A DNA stretch of 64,000 nt from Staphylotrichum longicolle. Lineage: Eukaryota > Ascomycota > Sordariomycetes > Sordariales > Chaetomiaceae. Positions 9,884 to 21,280 of this stretch are shown piece by piece (within the stretch, counting starts at the first letter, position 1; every line of letters begins with the position of its first letter). Where the stretch lies: assembly GCA_019096155.1 (NCBI GenBank), contig JAHCVI010000001.1:4464001-4528000 (forward strand), given 5' to 3'. The position numbers and the translations under genes are program-made. The notes under the pieces are model-generated. The model did no database searches. It was not told the DNA's origin and was given only the letters and a program-made list of their open reading frames with translations.

Positions 9884-10976
9884 ATGTGCATGCAGAAAGT
9901 GTCTGCGCATGAAATGTCTTCAGATGTCCTCGGCCTCGATCAGCGAGCAGCAAAGATGATGACCGCCCAGGTAGCCAACTGGAGTTTTACTCCGTTTCCT
10001 CCATTCCCGGCCACCTTGTTTCCGAACATAGCGATTTGGAACGCCACAAGCGCTGTTAGGAACATGACCTATCAGATCCAGGTGTCATGGCCATTCGAGT
10101 GGGAATCTCGGGAGGTTTCTGGCAAGTCGGCTCTCACAATGTCAGTCTCCTCTGCGGCATTCTTCAGCTTTATCAAGCAAGCACTCTGACCTTGGCAGGT
10201 ACGTCCTTGATGGCAACGCCATGGGCATGACTGCCGCCGAAGGGTTCAAGCGCCGAAAGCCTGTGGCCTTTGGACAGCCAGATAGTGTTGTGGTGAGCAT
10301 CGGGTATCCCCTCACCAACGCCGTGTACGACATGGTCAACCGGTTTGTTGACTACAAACCCCCTTTTCCGGCCAGCCAAAAATCACCTGGCGTGGACCCC
10401 TTCCAAGGCTCTCCGTCGGCAGCGGATCCATTTCTCGACTTCATCGACCATGCGCTTCGACCATGGCTCCACCGTTCTGTCTTTCCGAACGTGAACTTTA
10501 CCCGCGACGCCCTGTTTGGACATTCATTCGGCGGTCTTCTGGTCACTTATGCACTCGTCTCGCGGCCGCGCATGTTCGATACGTATCTAGCTGCCAGTCC
10601 CGCTCTCGAGGTGCAGAACAACTCGATTCTCGCCGAAGTCACTGCTCGGTTTGGGACCGGCGACCTGAGCAGCTCGGCCTATTATAGCTCGACCGGATGC
10701 AATTCTTCATCGAGTCTCCCTGCGGTTATGATTACGTATGGAAGCATCGAGGAGTTTCCGACTCGTCGGCGGACCGAGAACGAAACGGCATTCCAAGCAC
10801 GCAAGCGGTACTTTCGCCCGCTGGGAATGACTGAGCACTGTCACGATCTCTTTGACAGTGTCAAGGCGAGTGGGAGGGTGCGGGATGTCGTGCTGAAGGA
10901 GTATGTCGGCCAAGACCATGCGGGGGTTGCTGCGAGCGCCATCACGGACGGGATCGATTACTTTGTTGATTGGTAA
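9884..10976 (+). CDS. Esterase-D-like alpha/beta hydrolase (Fes/IroE siderophore-esterase type)
   Basis: Exons 9884-10140 and 10199-10976 (intron 58 nt, GTCAGT donor, CTCTGAC branch; the split ATG codon rebuilds ALTMYVLDGNAM) encode 344 residues. Features of PF00756 are YVLDGNAM early in the fold, GHSFGG with the nucleophile Ser, and GQDHAGVAAS with the catalytic His. Proteins with this layout in fungi include siderophore esterases that release iron from triacetylfusarinine-type chelators, and related general esterases. No siderophore synthesis or transport gene lies next to it, so the substrate is inferred only. Several in-frame ATGs (9884, 9890, 9914) could start it. Confidence 0.85.
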
Positions 10977-11068
10977 CCAAAGAATACATGGCTCGCATTT
11001 GGCACAGACGAGGCTTGCATTGTTTGTACCGACTTCTAGCCCTCTCATCCCCTCCCGAGGCAACAGGC

Positions 11069-11663
11069 TCAGTCAACACGCCACAGTTCGCCTGTCGCCT
11101 GCGCCTCTGCGACAAGCTTGTTGTAGATGGCAACCTTCTCCTCGTACTCGCGGACAAGATCTTCGTCACGCTTGCCCTGGGTGCTGCCACCAAACGCCCT
11201 CACAGCAGCATAGTAGACATCTGCGAGAGCTTCACAGACCCCTTTCGCGCTCACGCTACGGCATTGGTAGTACAAACTGAAGTCCCCGTTAGGCTCCGGC
11301 GAGATGGGTAACATAGTTGTGTGGAACATACTCGGTCTTGAAGTTGCTATCAATTTTTGACTTGCCAGCAGCGGTGAACCGGTTCTGGGCCTTGTAGTTG
11401 CGATAGCCAAAGTCGTGACGATGGCACGCTGGGGTGAATGGGAAGCCGAACGGGTTGTCAGGGGACGAGCTGCACCCGTCCGAGTCCCAGATGAGGGTCG
11501 GTGGGTCACGGGCATTGCGGCGGACAGTGAATGCAGGGAGCGTGATGCTATAGAGATACTGGTCGGTGATTTGGCTGGCTGTCTGCCGCTCGACGAGGGA
11601 CACGTCGGCGGGGAGGGCGAACACGGCCGACGCGAGGCAGAGGATGCTGGTGACAAACTTCAT
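11069..11663 (-). CDS. Secreted phospholipase A2 (fungal/bacterial group XIV type)
   Basis: Exon 1 is 11663-11332, the intron 11331-11277 (55 nt, GTATGT donor, CCTAAC branch), exon 2 11276-11069; 179 residues. The split codon gives SNFKTDLYYQC. The signal peptide MKFVTSILCLASAVFALP is followed by a probable pro-segment ending VERQ. The catalytic dyad is His83-Asp84 in ACHRHDFGYRNY, the group XIV motif, with Cys64 and Cys80 positioned for the conserved disulfide. The enzyme cleaves the sn-2 acyl bond of phospholipids with Ca2+ and acts outside the cell. Its 3' end faces the 3' end of the esterase gene 92 bp away. Confidence 0.92.
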
Positions 11664-11743
11664 GGTGACGAAGATGGCGACCGGGCCTGAGGGATAGGGC
11701 TACTGGGCATGTCTCATACCGCCAACGCGCGGCAAAGATCGTC

Positions 11744-11751
11744 GTTATATA
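11744..11751 (-). promoter_or_regulatory. TATA box of the phospholipase A2 gene
   Basis: Minus strand reads GTATATAAC about 81-88 nt upstream of the ATG at 11663, a usual position in fungal genes for secreted proteins. Confidence 0.5.
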
Positions 11752-12618
11752 CACAACCTGGGACATGCTCATTTCTTGCCGAAGCAGCTGCTTCCTGGCA
11801 GTTGGACATTCAACCTTCCGAGTTGCGACCTCAACTCCTAGTGCAGATCCGGACACCGAGAAGAGAGACCAAATGAGGGCCACGGCAGCATCGCGGCCAG
11901 CACTACCGTCACAACCTGCCTCTTAAAGCAATGCTTACCGAGGCCATCCCCCACGATGGTACCTCTGACGGACGCCGACTGCCCTGGCACAGCTCTTGGG
12001 CGCCTCGCCTGCCTTGAGCAGCCTGTCAGATGGCACCGTCGCATCACGCCCGCCGCAGAGCAGAGGTGCCGATCACCACGCTGGGCCGTCTCTGAGCGAG
12101 CGCGGATGTGGAGGGTGCGGACGATGGTTGGCTGTCGATGAAAGCCAAGTCGGGCAGCGGTGTTGATGCCGCTTACTGCACAGCTGCTGATTGGGTTGGG
12201 GGAGAGCCCATCGAGATGCGGGGAAATCGGGGAAATTCTCACCCCGCCCGCATGCTCGACCCACACAAGGTTCCATGTCTGCCACGTGATGACGTTTTTG
12301 GGCGGCCGGCGCTGCGGGTCAATCCGGTTTCCGCTGACTGCCAAGTTGGGCAAAGCCTGGACTTAAGGTTCATCACGGTGTGAGGTGCTCTGCTGAGTCT
12401 GCTGAGTCTTGTGGATTGCACCGCATCCAGGGATCGTGCATTGAGAGATCGCCCGTTTTTAGGGCCGTTTATTGGGTTGCAACTAAGTGCCCAAACTCGT
12501 TTCTGTTGCCGCCACTCACCAACCGGAATCGCAGCCAGCAACTCGCGGGAACCATTTAATTTCTCCCAAAGCGACCACGCCACATCCAAACCTGAATCAA
12601 CGGAACCAGCTGCACACC
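11752..12618. other. Divergent intergenic region
   Basis: Lies between the minus-strand PLA2 gene and the plus-strand TPR gene and should hold both promoters. A short direct repeat CTGCTGAGTCTGCTGAGTCT occurs near 12390. No gene recognised. Confidence 0.55.
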
Positions 12619-14307
12619 ATGGCCCCGCCCCCTAATCTGACCGTTTCGACTCGTCCAAGCGACGCTTACTACGATCTCGGGGGTTTTCATATGCCCGTGA
12701 CGACAACCAGCGCCGATGCCCAGACTTGGTTCAGCCGCGGGGTCGTCTGGTGCTACGGCTTCAACCATGAAGAGGCCGTCAAGTGCTTCGAGAATGCCGC
12801 ATCCAAGGATCCAGAGTGCGCCATGGCGCACTGGGGAATTGCCTACGCCCTCGGCCCAAACTACAACAAGCCTTGGGGGGTCTTTGACGAGCTTGAACTG
12901 GAGCGCAATGTCCAGAGCGCAAGAAGCGCAGTGCTGCAGGGCCTTGCCAAATCATCGGCCGCATCGCCAGTGGAACGCGCCCTCATTGACGCCCTCCAGC
13001 ATCGCTATCCCCAGGAGCGGCTGACGCCTTCCCAGGGGTACTCGCATAATCACACGTACGCGACCGCCATGGAACGCGTCTACATGCAGCACGGCGATGA
13101 CCCGAATGTCACGGCAATCTACGTCGACGCCTTGATGAACCTTACTCCGTGGCAGCTCTGGGATATTCGGACCGGCGACCCAGCCAAGGGTGCCCGGACG
13201 ATGGATGCGAAAGCCGCCCTGGAAAGGGGGCTGTCCAACCACCCTGATCACCCGGGCATGTTGCACCTGTACATCCACCTGATGGAGATGTCGACTACCC
13301 CTGAACGGGCCCTGAAGGCTGCCGACAATCTCCGCGGCCGGGTCCCCGACTCGGGCCACCTCAACCACATGCCGACGCACATCGACGTTCTCTGCGGCGA
13401 CTACAGGCGGGCCATCGCATCCAACACCGACGCCATTCGGGCAGATACCAAGTTTGTCAACCGGGACGGCCCCATCAACTTTTACAGTCTCTACCGGTGT
13501 CACGATTATCACTTCCGCATCTATGCCGCCATGTTTGCCGGCCAGTCTACGGTGGCGCTCGAGACGGCCGCGCTTCTCGAAGAAACGCTGCCGGAGGCCC
13601 TCCTCCGTATCAAGTCTCCGCCAATGGCAGATTGGATGGAGGGCTTCCTGTCCATGAGAGTGCACGTCTTGATCCGCTTCGGTCGCTGGCAAGACATTAT
13701 TGACCTCGCACTCCCGGGTGACACTGAACTCTATTGCGCAACCACCGCAACGGTGTACTACGCCAAGGCGCTGGCACTCGCCAACACTGGTGAGATACAC
13801 AAGGCCGATACCCATCGCGGTCTCTTCCGGGAAGCCGTCAAGCGAGTCCCGTCCTCGCGCACAGTGTTCAACAACACCTGTCAGGCCATCCTTGGCGTTG
13901 CCTCCGCGATGTTGGACGGGGAGCTGGAGTACCGTCGCGGAAACACGGAGCTTGGTTTCCAGCACCTCCGGCGAGCCATTGAACTCGACGACTCGCTTCC
14001 ATATGACGAGCCATGGGGTTGGATGCAACCAACTCGCCATGCCTATGGAGCCCTCCTCCTGGAGCAGGGCCGCACTGAGGAAGCCTTGGCCGTCTACGCT
14101 GCCGACCTGGGCTTCGAGGACACGCTGCCCCGTGCGCAACAGCATCGCAATAATGTGTGGGCACTGCACGGCTATCATGAGTGTCTGACACGGTTGGGGC
14201 GAGAAAAAGAAGCGCGGATCGTCCGCCCACAACTGCGACTTGCCGTGGCGATAGCGGACGTCCCAGTCCGGTCTTCCTGTTTCTGCCGAAAGAAGTTCCG
14301 CCTCTGA
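12619..14307 (+). CDS. Tetratricopeptide-repeat protein of unknown function
   Basis: Intronless 562-residue protein. ATG 12619 follows CACACC, a good context; the frame reaches back to 12487 only through a GTG. TPR-like helices include FSRGVVWCYGFNHEEAVKCF followed by ASKDPECAMAHWGIAYALG, and a C-terminal repeat with ALLLEQGRTEEALAVYAADL. Clusters of His residues are striking: HPDHPGMLHLYIHLMEM, GHLNHMPTHIDVL and YRCHDYHF. I recognise this His-rich TPR layout from uncharacterised bacterial and fungal proteins. The conserved His suggest metal binding or catalysis, but no function is established that I know of. No signal peptide or membrane segment. It is convergent with the rhamnogalacturonan lyase gene, 104 bp between ends. 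Confidence 0.85.
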   Translation: MAPPPNLTVSTRPSDAYYDLGGFHMPVTTTSADAQTWFSRGVVWCYGFNHEEAVKCFENAASKDPECAMAHWGIAYALGPNYNKPWGVFDELELERNVQSARSAVLQGLAKSSAASPVERALIDALQHRYPQERLTPSQGYSHNHTYATAMERVYMQHGDDPNVTAIYVDALMNLTPWQLWDIRTGDPAKGARTMDAKAALERGLSNHPDHPGMLHLYIHLMEMSTTPERALKAADNLRGRVPDSGHLNHMPTHIDVLCGDYRRAIASNTDAIRADTKFVNRDGPINFYSLYRCHDYHFRIYAAMFAGQSTVALETAALLEETLPEALLRIKSPPMADWMEGFLSMRVHVLIRFGRWQDIIDLALPGDTELYCATTATVYYAKALALANTGEIHKADTHRGLFREAVKRVPSSRTVFNNTCQAILGVASAMLDGELEYRRGNTELGFQHLRRAIELDDSLPYDEPWGWMQPTRHAYGALLLEQGRTEEALAVYAADLGFEDTLPRAQQHRNNVWALHGYHECLTRLGREKEARIVRPQLRLAVAIADVPVRSSCFCRKKFRL

Positions 14308-14411
14308 GCCGACACTTTGCCTTCGCGCGCATACTGTAACCTCTTGGATTTTGAAGTACAACAATACCAAACCTCGATTGTCGGTTCCCTTGCCGGCCCT
14401 TGTCCCGAGTC

Positions 14412-16309
14412 TTACTTTGGGCTATCGGCGCCACTGGGTCCTTGCAGTTCCACAGCATCAACGACATAGTTTGCGCTCAGAAAGTTGGCATCTCCCGACC
14501 CATAGACACCGATTGTCAGAGTATTCGTGCCCTCTCGCAGAGCCCCGGCAGGAACCTTCCAGGTGTACACCTCCCCATACCCGCGGTAGGCCCCGCGTGT
14601 CACACCTCGGGAGTCAATCAACTTCTATGGCCACAGTTAGCTTCATGCAGCAGGGGAATATCGCAAACGCTGGCTCATTGCAAGTGGTACGTACCGGGGC
14701 TCCGGGATCGCTCCCTTGCCAGTTATTAACCTTGACTGACGGACGCCCCCCTTTGAACGAGAGCGTGGTCCCAATTCGCAGTACGGTGGCCGCTGCAGCC
14801 TGGTCCGCAGCGAGGCTGAACGTGACTGTTGCGGTGCCCCCTTGCTTCGCAAAGAGCGCCATTGGGAAGTCCCTGGCACTCGACTTGCCGACCGTGTAGC
14901 TTCCTCCCCAGGATCCCATGCGCACATCGGATGGATGCATCCGCTCAATCTTTTCCCCGTTCTTCAGCTCAAAGGGTTGGCCGTCAAAGCTTCCAATTCG
15001 CCAGATCACTGGCGGGTTAGCCTCGGTGGATGCAATGTTCTTAGTTGTAGTCGAGCCTGCGGCGACGGTGACCGAGTCTTGAGCAACTGGAAATTCGTTT
15101 CTGTACATCTTCATGGTGTACGTTCCCGGCTTCATTCGGGGAGACGTGTACTGCCCTCCGGGACCAGCAATTGTCCAGTACTGAGCTGCATTGTTGTACC
15201 AGTGCAGAACCGTCTGGAACCCCTGGGCAACTCCAGTCGCGGTGCCGGCCACGACCCCTCGTCTGCTGCTGGGGACGTACCCTTGGATGGAAAGAGTTTC
15301 GAAGAATGATGTGTCGAGGTCGGGTCCTGGTTTTGACCCGGTCCTACTTGTCTCTTAGCAACCGAACAGAAACTAGCCTATTGGGTCTTACTGACGTGAA
15401 CCGCATCGCATATGGGCCCATGAGGCCAAACCTCCATGGCTCTGTGCGCACATGTCCGCTGTTCATGTACCAGTACAACTCTTGGTCGTCTCCACTCTGA
15501 CTGTTGATGTCCCGCATGAATGGGCCGCCCGAAGACGTCTCATAAGCGACGCCTGGCATGATCATCCAAACTCCCACGTTCTACATGAGGTAGTGTGAGT
15601 AACGGCCCTGGCGGTGACACATGCAGAATATCTCACATTTCCGGTCACTCCGTGGACCTGGTCGTCGATGAAGCGGTCGGAGGTATACATCTTGCATCGG
15701 GTTTGGCCGTTGGGGCACTTGAACGTGTCCTTGCCCTCAAACGCGGTGCAGCCGTCCAGCACAGCGACATCCCCATGCCAACCGTTTGGTACTGCGGACC
15801 GACGCATACGAGCGAGCCATCGGAGCTCTCCAGGATCGATCTCGCCTGTGATGTAAGTTGCCATGTAAATGGTGGGATCATCTGGCCGGGCAACGTAATA
15901 GTGTGTGAGGGGCAACGACTTCGCCACGACCGTGATCTTCACGAAACCGTTGATGGTCTCCCCCGTCACCTGAGAAGAGCCAAGGCCAGAATTGATAGCT
16001 GACATCTTGCTGGTTCCTTGATACTGGACGCCATTGTACTGCAAACTGGTGATGTCTCCGTTGCTCCTGGATCGGCATTCGTCAGCAACGTGTAGTTTCA
16101 GGCTCTCACCCGAGTTATCCCTAGACGAGTTCCCCGACGAGTCGGAGAGGAGAGAAGAGGGCGAAGTCTAACTTGCTAACGGCAAATACTAATCCTCCAT
16201 TGGTATCGATGGTGAATGAATTTCCATTACTGGTGAGGCCAAACTTTGCATAGGACGGCCTGGCCAGGAGCCAGGCTGTGATGGCCACAGTTACCGAAGA
16301 CAAGCGCAT
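14412..16309 (-). CDS. Rhamnogalacturonan lyase, polysaccharide lyase family 4
   Basis: Five exons: 16309-16173, 16066-15637, 15580-15396, 15343-14695 and 14624-14412, encoding 537 residues, close to the ~530 of fungal RglA enzymes. Introns are 106, 56, 52 and 70 nt. The third junction has several possible AG acceptors; the one chosen rebuilds [20 protein letters not shown]. The signal peptide [21 protein letters not shown] is followed by [20 protein letters not shown], the RGL start. Later landmarks are [15 protein letters not shown], then [11 protein letters not shown] (fibronectin-like middle domain) and a C-terminal carbohydrate-binding-like domain with [13 protein letters not shown]. The secreted enzyme cleaves rhamnose-galacturonate bonds in pectin by beta-elimination. 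An upstream TATAAAAG box supports the start. Confidence 0.93.
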
Positions 16310-16406
16310 GTTCAAGACGGACAGGAGTATGTAGCACGTCTTTGGGAATGTAACAATACAAGGGCCAAAGTCTCGTTTGTGCGTCTCTGGGTGAGGTCAG
16401 TTTTGA

Positions 16407-16414
16407 CTTTTATA
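16407..16414 (-). promoter_or_regulatory. TATA box of the rhamnogalacturonan lyase gene
   Basis: Minus strand TATAAAAG, about 98-105 nt before the ATG at 16309. Confidence 0.55.
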
Positions 16415-17047
16415 GATGGAAGGCCCGGATAAATTCCATCTTCGGTTTTCATTCGCCCGAATTTGATTGCAACGGACAGCGTGTTTCCGCAAGCTCACTT
16501 AACCTAGATGTTTGGAGGCGTATTACAACCGGGTCGAATAGTGGAAGATTTGGGTCTCTGGAACCGGCGCATGCTTGCTGAATCTTGCCGGAAGGCAAAT
16601 CTTCCTTGGTGGTAATTATGGGTTTAGGACAACGATTCCCCAACTTTTCCACAATACATCCAACTCTCCTCGGAACAATGGACTCCGGGAAGAAAAGATG
16701 TTTTTTCCAGGTATCAAACCAAAGTCAAAGATCTATAGACTGCTCCTACCGCACGTTGGAGAAGCTGATATCAACAATTTGGTCCCGTCAGGCCAACCTA
16801 GATGCGTACCTGAATGAGATGCAACCTGAATTTTCCCGTGAAACCGCGGATGCACATCACTTGTGACGGCTTACACATATCTCTGCGCATTCTCATACAT
16901 GTGCAAAGACGATGGGAACATTTGGATTCGAAATGGCTGCACTGGAAAGCAATGTGTTGGCAGATCCTGACATGCTGTGTTCACGGCAACAGAAGGACAT
17001 AGAAACCAAACTCGACATGAAGTCACCACGACTCTTTACATGCCCCT
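16415..17047. other. Intergenic, no gene seen
   Basis: Promoter side of the lyase gene and 3' flank of the multicopper oxidase gene. Open frames here are short and unconvincing. Confidence 0.55.
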
Positions 17048-19085
17048 TCAACCCTTTACCCGCTTCACCTTCAAGATCCCTCTCCTAGCAACCGAGTCTT
17101 CGTCTCTCTTACGATGGGTATCCCAGTAATCCTCAAGGACATCGAACACCTCTTCCACGTTATTGTACGGTTCGAGAGACGCCATGAACTGGACTTTTTC
17201 GGTAATTGCTGTAGGAGTGAATTTGGCAGCAGTCACCGCTTCCGCACGCCAGCGACTTTCCATCGGGTCGTGGAACGATGTCTCGCTGTATCCGAGGTCG
17301 GGTAAAGCTGTGACATCAAAGGCCGCCATCATCTCGTGCTGTGGATGTCTCGTCAGTTGCCTATACGCTGACCATCAGGTCTCGGTTGTGAGCTTACGTC
17401 TTCGTGAATCAGATTATGGCAATGAAACATGTACACCCCATCCCAGGGTGCATAATGTGCCTCCACCTTCACTGTCTCCCCCCACCAGCCAGACGACCTT
17501 GAGTCCCTGAGTCTCAAGTTGAGGAGGGAAAGTCCCTTGAGCAAAAATCCACAGATGGATGTGGATCGGATGGGTCCAACCTCCGCTGCTGTTCTCTGTC
17601 CTCGATCGTTCCCCGGGGCACGTTGGCAAGTACGCGGTTGTTCACATCGGCAAACGACACCGTTGATTTCCCACTGGCTGTTAGATCGGTGGAACAGGAA
17701 GTGATGATCGACTCCAGACCCTGCGGGCGACGGCCAGTGAACAGTTGCCAGGGTGGACGGAACCGCGCTGGGGTCCGTAACTGGGGTGTTGGACACGACA
17801 AATCGCATGACCTTGTTAGTGTGGAGGTAGTCGTCGTCCTCGCCAACGTCTTCTGTGTTTCTTAGTAGAATGTTTTGTCCCGCGAAGGGAGCGAAGTCGA
17901 AAACCACCTCGTATCGCTCCCCCATGGAGATGTAGAGCTGAGAGGTCGTGGCAGGTGAAGCGAGCAACCCCGAGTCGGACGCAATGACTTGAAAGGGAAT
18001 CTTGGCTGTAGATCCAGACTGGCGTTGGAAGTACAGCAAGAAGGTGCGCGAGACGGACGCATCCAAGAATCGAAGCCGGTATTTGCGTGGCTGGACATTG
18101 AAGTAAGGCCACGGCTGGCCGTTGACATGGATGATATCGCCAAACAAAGAGTCTTCTTCGGAGGCAGGGCTGAACAGAGTGCCGTCATTTTTGTATTGCT
18201 TGGACGTCAAAATGAGCGGAATGTCAAACTGACCATAACCTGACGGCAGGTTGAGGGCGTCCTCGGCAGGGTCGTGGATGATATAACCGCCAGCCTGGCC
18301 TGTTGAAGAGGCACATTGTTAGCCGAGAATAGGTCGGCAACGGTCTCTTGAGGCATATCCACTCACCGAAGTACGCATTCTCAGCAGTCTTTGAACCCCA
18401 TGGTCAGCTTGTCTTCGCGACCGATGTATTCAGAAGCGAGACCCACATGTTCAATCGCATGATCGTGATACCACAGAAAGCGCGCGCTCTGACTGTTGGG
18501 ATAGTAGTAGTCCTTGAACTCTCCAGGGGCGGTAACGTCTTCTGCCCAACCGTCCCAAGGAGCGCGCTGGAGACATTATTGTCAGCTGCCGTCCGTTAAC
18601 CGAGAAGAAAGTGAGTTAAGTAGTGCCATACCGAGTAGGAACCATGTAAATGGACAGAACTCGCCAAGGTCGCGTTGTTGATGAAGCGCACAACCGTCTC
18701 GCGGCCCCTTTGAATGATGAACGTTGGGCCGGGAGAGATTCCGTCATACCCGACAAGCACCGCGTCTCCCTTGTTAGGGTACACCTGTTGAGTGAATTGG
18801 TTGATGTATACCTCGTAGTAGTCGATGGGGCCGCCAGTCACAGGATTTGTGATTGTCCTAGTCTTCTCAGCATTGCCTCAGCTTGGCACTTGTCATCAAA
18901 CGCAAGTCTTACATGACTGGAGTCTTTACCGGCGGGATTGGGAGCGGGAACTGGTATAACCATGTGTAAGCCGGGCTTTCCCAGTCTTTTCTGGCGACCA
19001 GCTTGGGGCCGTCTTTTGGAAGTGTCAAGCCATGAATAAGTGGGGAAAAGGAGGCAGCCACAAGGGCGTGGCGTAGAACAAGCAT
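17048..19085 (-). pseudogene. Bilirubin-oxidase-like multicopper oxidase, frame broken in the third cupredoxin domain
   Basis: Exons on the minus strand: 19085-18913, 18857-18632, 18566-18447, a 22-nt mini-exon 18388-18367, 18299-17398 and 17338-17048. Introns are 55, 65, 58, 67 and 59 nt. It begins with a signal peptide (MLVLRHALVAASFSPLIHGL). Copper-ligand motifs are VHLHGSYS, WYHDHA, HPIHIHL and FHCHNLIHED. It resembles Myrothecium bilirubin oxidase, a secreted laccase-like enzyme coupling oxidation of bilirubin or phenols to reduction of O2. Inside the fifth exon, between about 17670 and 17460, the homologous frame changes three times (after WEINGV, after RGTIE, and after VVWL at a run of six G), each like one extra base, and the HPIHIHL-to-VVWL spacer looks shortened. 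This is either a decaying gene or clustered assembly errors. Confidence 0.78.
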
Positions 19086-19178
19086 GATGGAGGACTCAAG
19101 CAAGTACAGCAGCAGATGTTTTTCTCTCTGAAGTAGAAGGTAGGCATCTGGAAAACCAGAGACTTGAGCAGGTTACGA

Positions 19179-19187
19179 CTTTTTATA
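19179..19187 (-). promoter_or_regulatory. TATA box of the multicopper oxidase gene
   Basis: Minus strand TATAAAAAG about 94-102 nt upstream of the ATG at 19085. The promoter looks intact although the coding frame downstream is not. Confidence 0.5.
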
Positions 19188-21280
19188 CGTACTGCTTGAA
19201 AAGTTCCGCGCCACCTTTTGGCCTCCAGGTCCAGCTCACATACTGGCTGGCGCTGCCAAACCCTTGAAGATGGCACAGACACTCGCTGATGTTCCGCCCA
19301 TGTGGAGGGCGATGTCAAAGATGTGTCATGCAGCAGCTCCAGGGGTCACAAAGAGGCAAGCTCCCGGACCAGTTCCCTGTAGTCTCGGGGTGGTTTGTGA
19401 CCACTTCCTGTCCCATCCTACACCCCACTCATTCACAGGCTCTAGCGCTGGCCTCCTTTCCCTGTCGCGGCCATGAACCTTGGGTAGAGGCCCGAGCAGA
19501 GTTTGCCAATACCACTATTGAGAGAATCTTGTGAGTAATTGGAAGATTGAGGGCGACTAGTGAACACGGCAGAAGGAAGGTGGTGTCGACCGCCGTGACA
19601 GGTGGATACCTACCTTACACAATGCATTTCCCGCACTCGGTCTCGATTCCGGTTTGCCCTTGTGGTGTGTTTGTTGTCTCATTACTCAGCTATTCCTCCG
19701 CTTGACCCTGGCTAAGGTTCTTCAACGAGACGCACACCAGTCAACGTGTGGGGTTAGCGTCCGTCGACTCCTCCATCTTACTTGACGGCTCTGCATTCGT
19801 TCAGTGGGTAACAGAGCCAAGGGTCATTGTGGCGGCTTTGGCTTTCCCCGGTTTGCTCAGTCAACATTTGTCTTGGCACTGGACGATCAGGGTCCCTGTC
19901 GGAGATGTTCCAGTCAGACACTACTGTAGTTAGTGTACAGGCGTCTCGTGTGTCTCTCGCTTCCCTCCGCACCTCTCCCTGGCGATCCCGTCTTGGCGGT
20001 CGTTTTCGTCCAATGATCAATTGACCAGGTTGTCAGCTATGGCAGCTCCCAGATGCAGTCATGCACATGTCGGCATTCTGCATGTCTGAGATCTAGTAGT
20101 CCAGCGGTGTGGCATCCAAGAACCGACGCTAAATAAGCAGCGCAGTGGCTGGCTGCGCGAGGGCACTTTGCCCAGAAACAATATTCTGTTCATCCTTGGG
20201 CGGTTAGAAGTCAGTGCTGCTTGCCATTGGGTAACTCTTCTTGTCACAGCAATGTGAACAGGGTCACGTTGTGCCACCAAGTAGCTCACGGCCCTGTGCA
20301 AGTTGTGAAGGATGATAAGGGGAGGGGCCGAAGTGACAAAGCTATATTGCTTAAATATCTCCAAACATCGAGAAACGTGATTGGTGTGCACAAGGCCCTG
20401 GAGGAACCTCTTCGGGGATATACTCTCTAGGCACATGAGCGGTCTCCTGACACAGAGGTGGCATCGATCAATGACTGTCGGCGAGGGGTTGCACCGTGGA
20501 CTGGGACTTGCGCCCATGTAGGCCCGTCTTGAGCCCTCTCGTAAGCCCTATCGGTATTGCAGAGTCAAGTCCCCATCTGCATTGCCGAAAGCTGCAGCCA
20601 GTCCCGGGAAGTGCGAGACCCGAGCCGCTGTGGCTGCTGCCAAGGATGCATCCCGCCTTGTCACCACTTTGGCTTCGCCAGGTCTGGAAAGGTGCTCCGG
20701 CTCATTCATTGAGGAGTCGAATGCACCTCAGCCGCGGCATGCGCCAGTGAACGACAGGCAAGGTTAGCCGCATGACTTCTTTTAGCTCATCCGTGTAAAG
20801 TTGCCCATTCTGATATGGATTGGTTCCATGTCTTACATGTGAACATCCCGCAAAAAAAGGCGGCAAGCTCTGCGCTAACACGATGCCGAACTGCGAGCTT
20901 ACCTTAGACAGGGGCTGTTTTGGTTCGACATCTTTTATTGGAGGAACTGAAAAAACAAGTTACCTGGTTCGAAACTGTTGGTTTCCACGAAGAGGTCTGG
21001 ACCAGCGCCTCACCCTACATCAGACCCCATGTGCATGCACACATCTTGACAAATGGTGAGTCAATTAAAGTCTGGGCCCGAGGAAAGCAAGGCATATTAT
21101 GATCCTTTCGGCTGCTTGTGATGGCTACAGCGCTCTGCACAGCAAGCCTCACCACTGGCACTCCCAGCCACTCGGGTTGGGAATACTTGGGCAATCTCGT
21201 TCATACTACCCCTCACGGAGGATGTGGTTCGTGAACGCAAGAAGAAAAAAATGATCAGATGGAGCGTTGCCTCCTTAAAA
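19188..21280. other. Long intergenic region, no gene seen
   Basis: About 2.1 kb. The largest open frame (20059-20517, minus, 152 residues) lacks domains, signal peptide and splice support. No transposon ends or tRNA were recognised by eye. Confidence 0.5.

Noticed and set aside
7501..10976. Hydrolase, Rieske and esterase genes as a biosynthetic cluster
   Set aside because: Same strand and close spacing, but no backbone synthase, transporter or regulator is next to them; the flavin monooxygenase lies 35 kb away.
12952..14370. Minus-strand open frame of 472 codons
   Set aside because: Antisense of the TPR gene in GC-rich coding DNA. Composition is irregular and there is no domain, while the plus strand has clear repeats.
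20059..20517. 152-codon minus frame as a gene
   Set aside because: No signal peptide, domain, splice context or biased composition.
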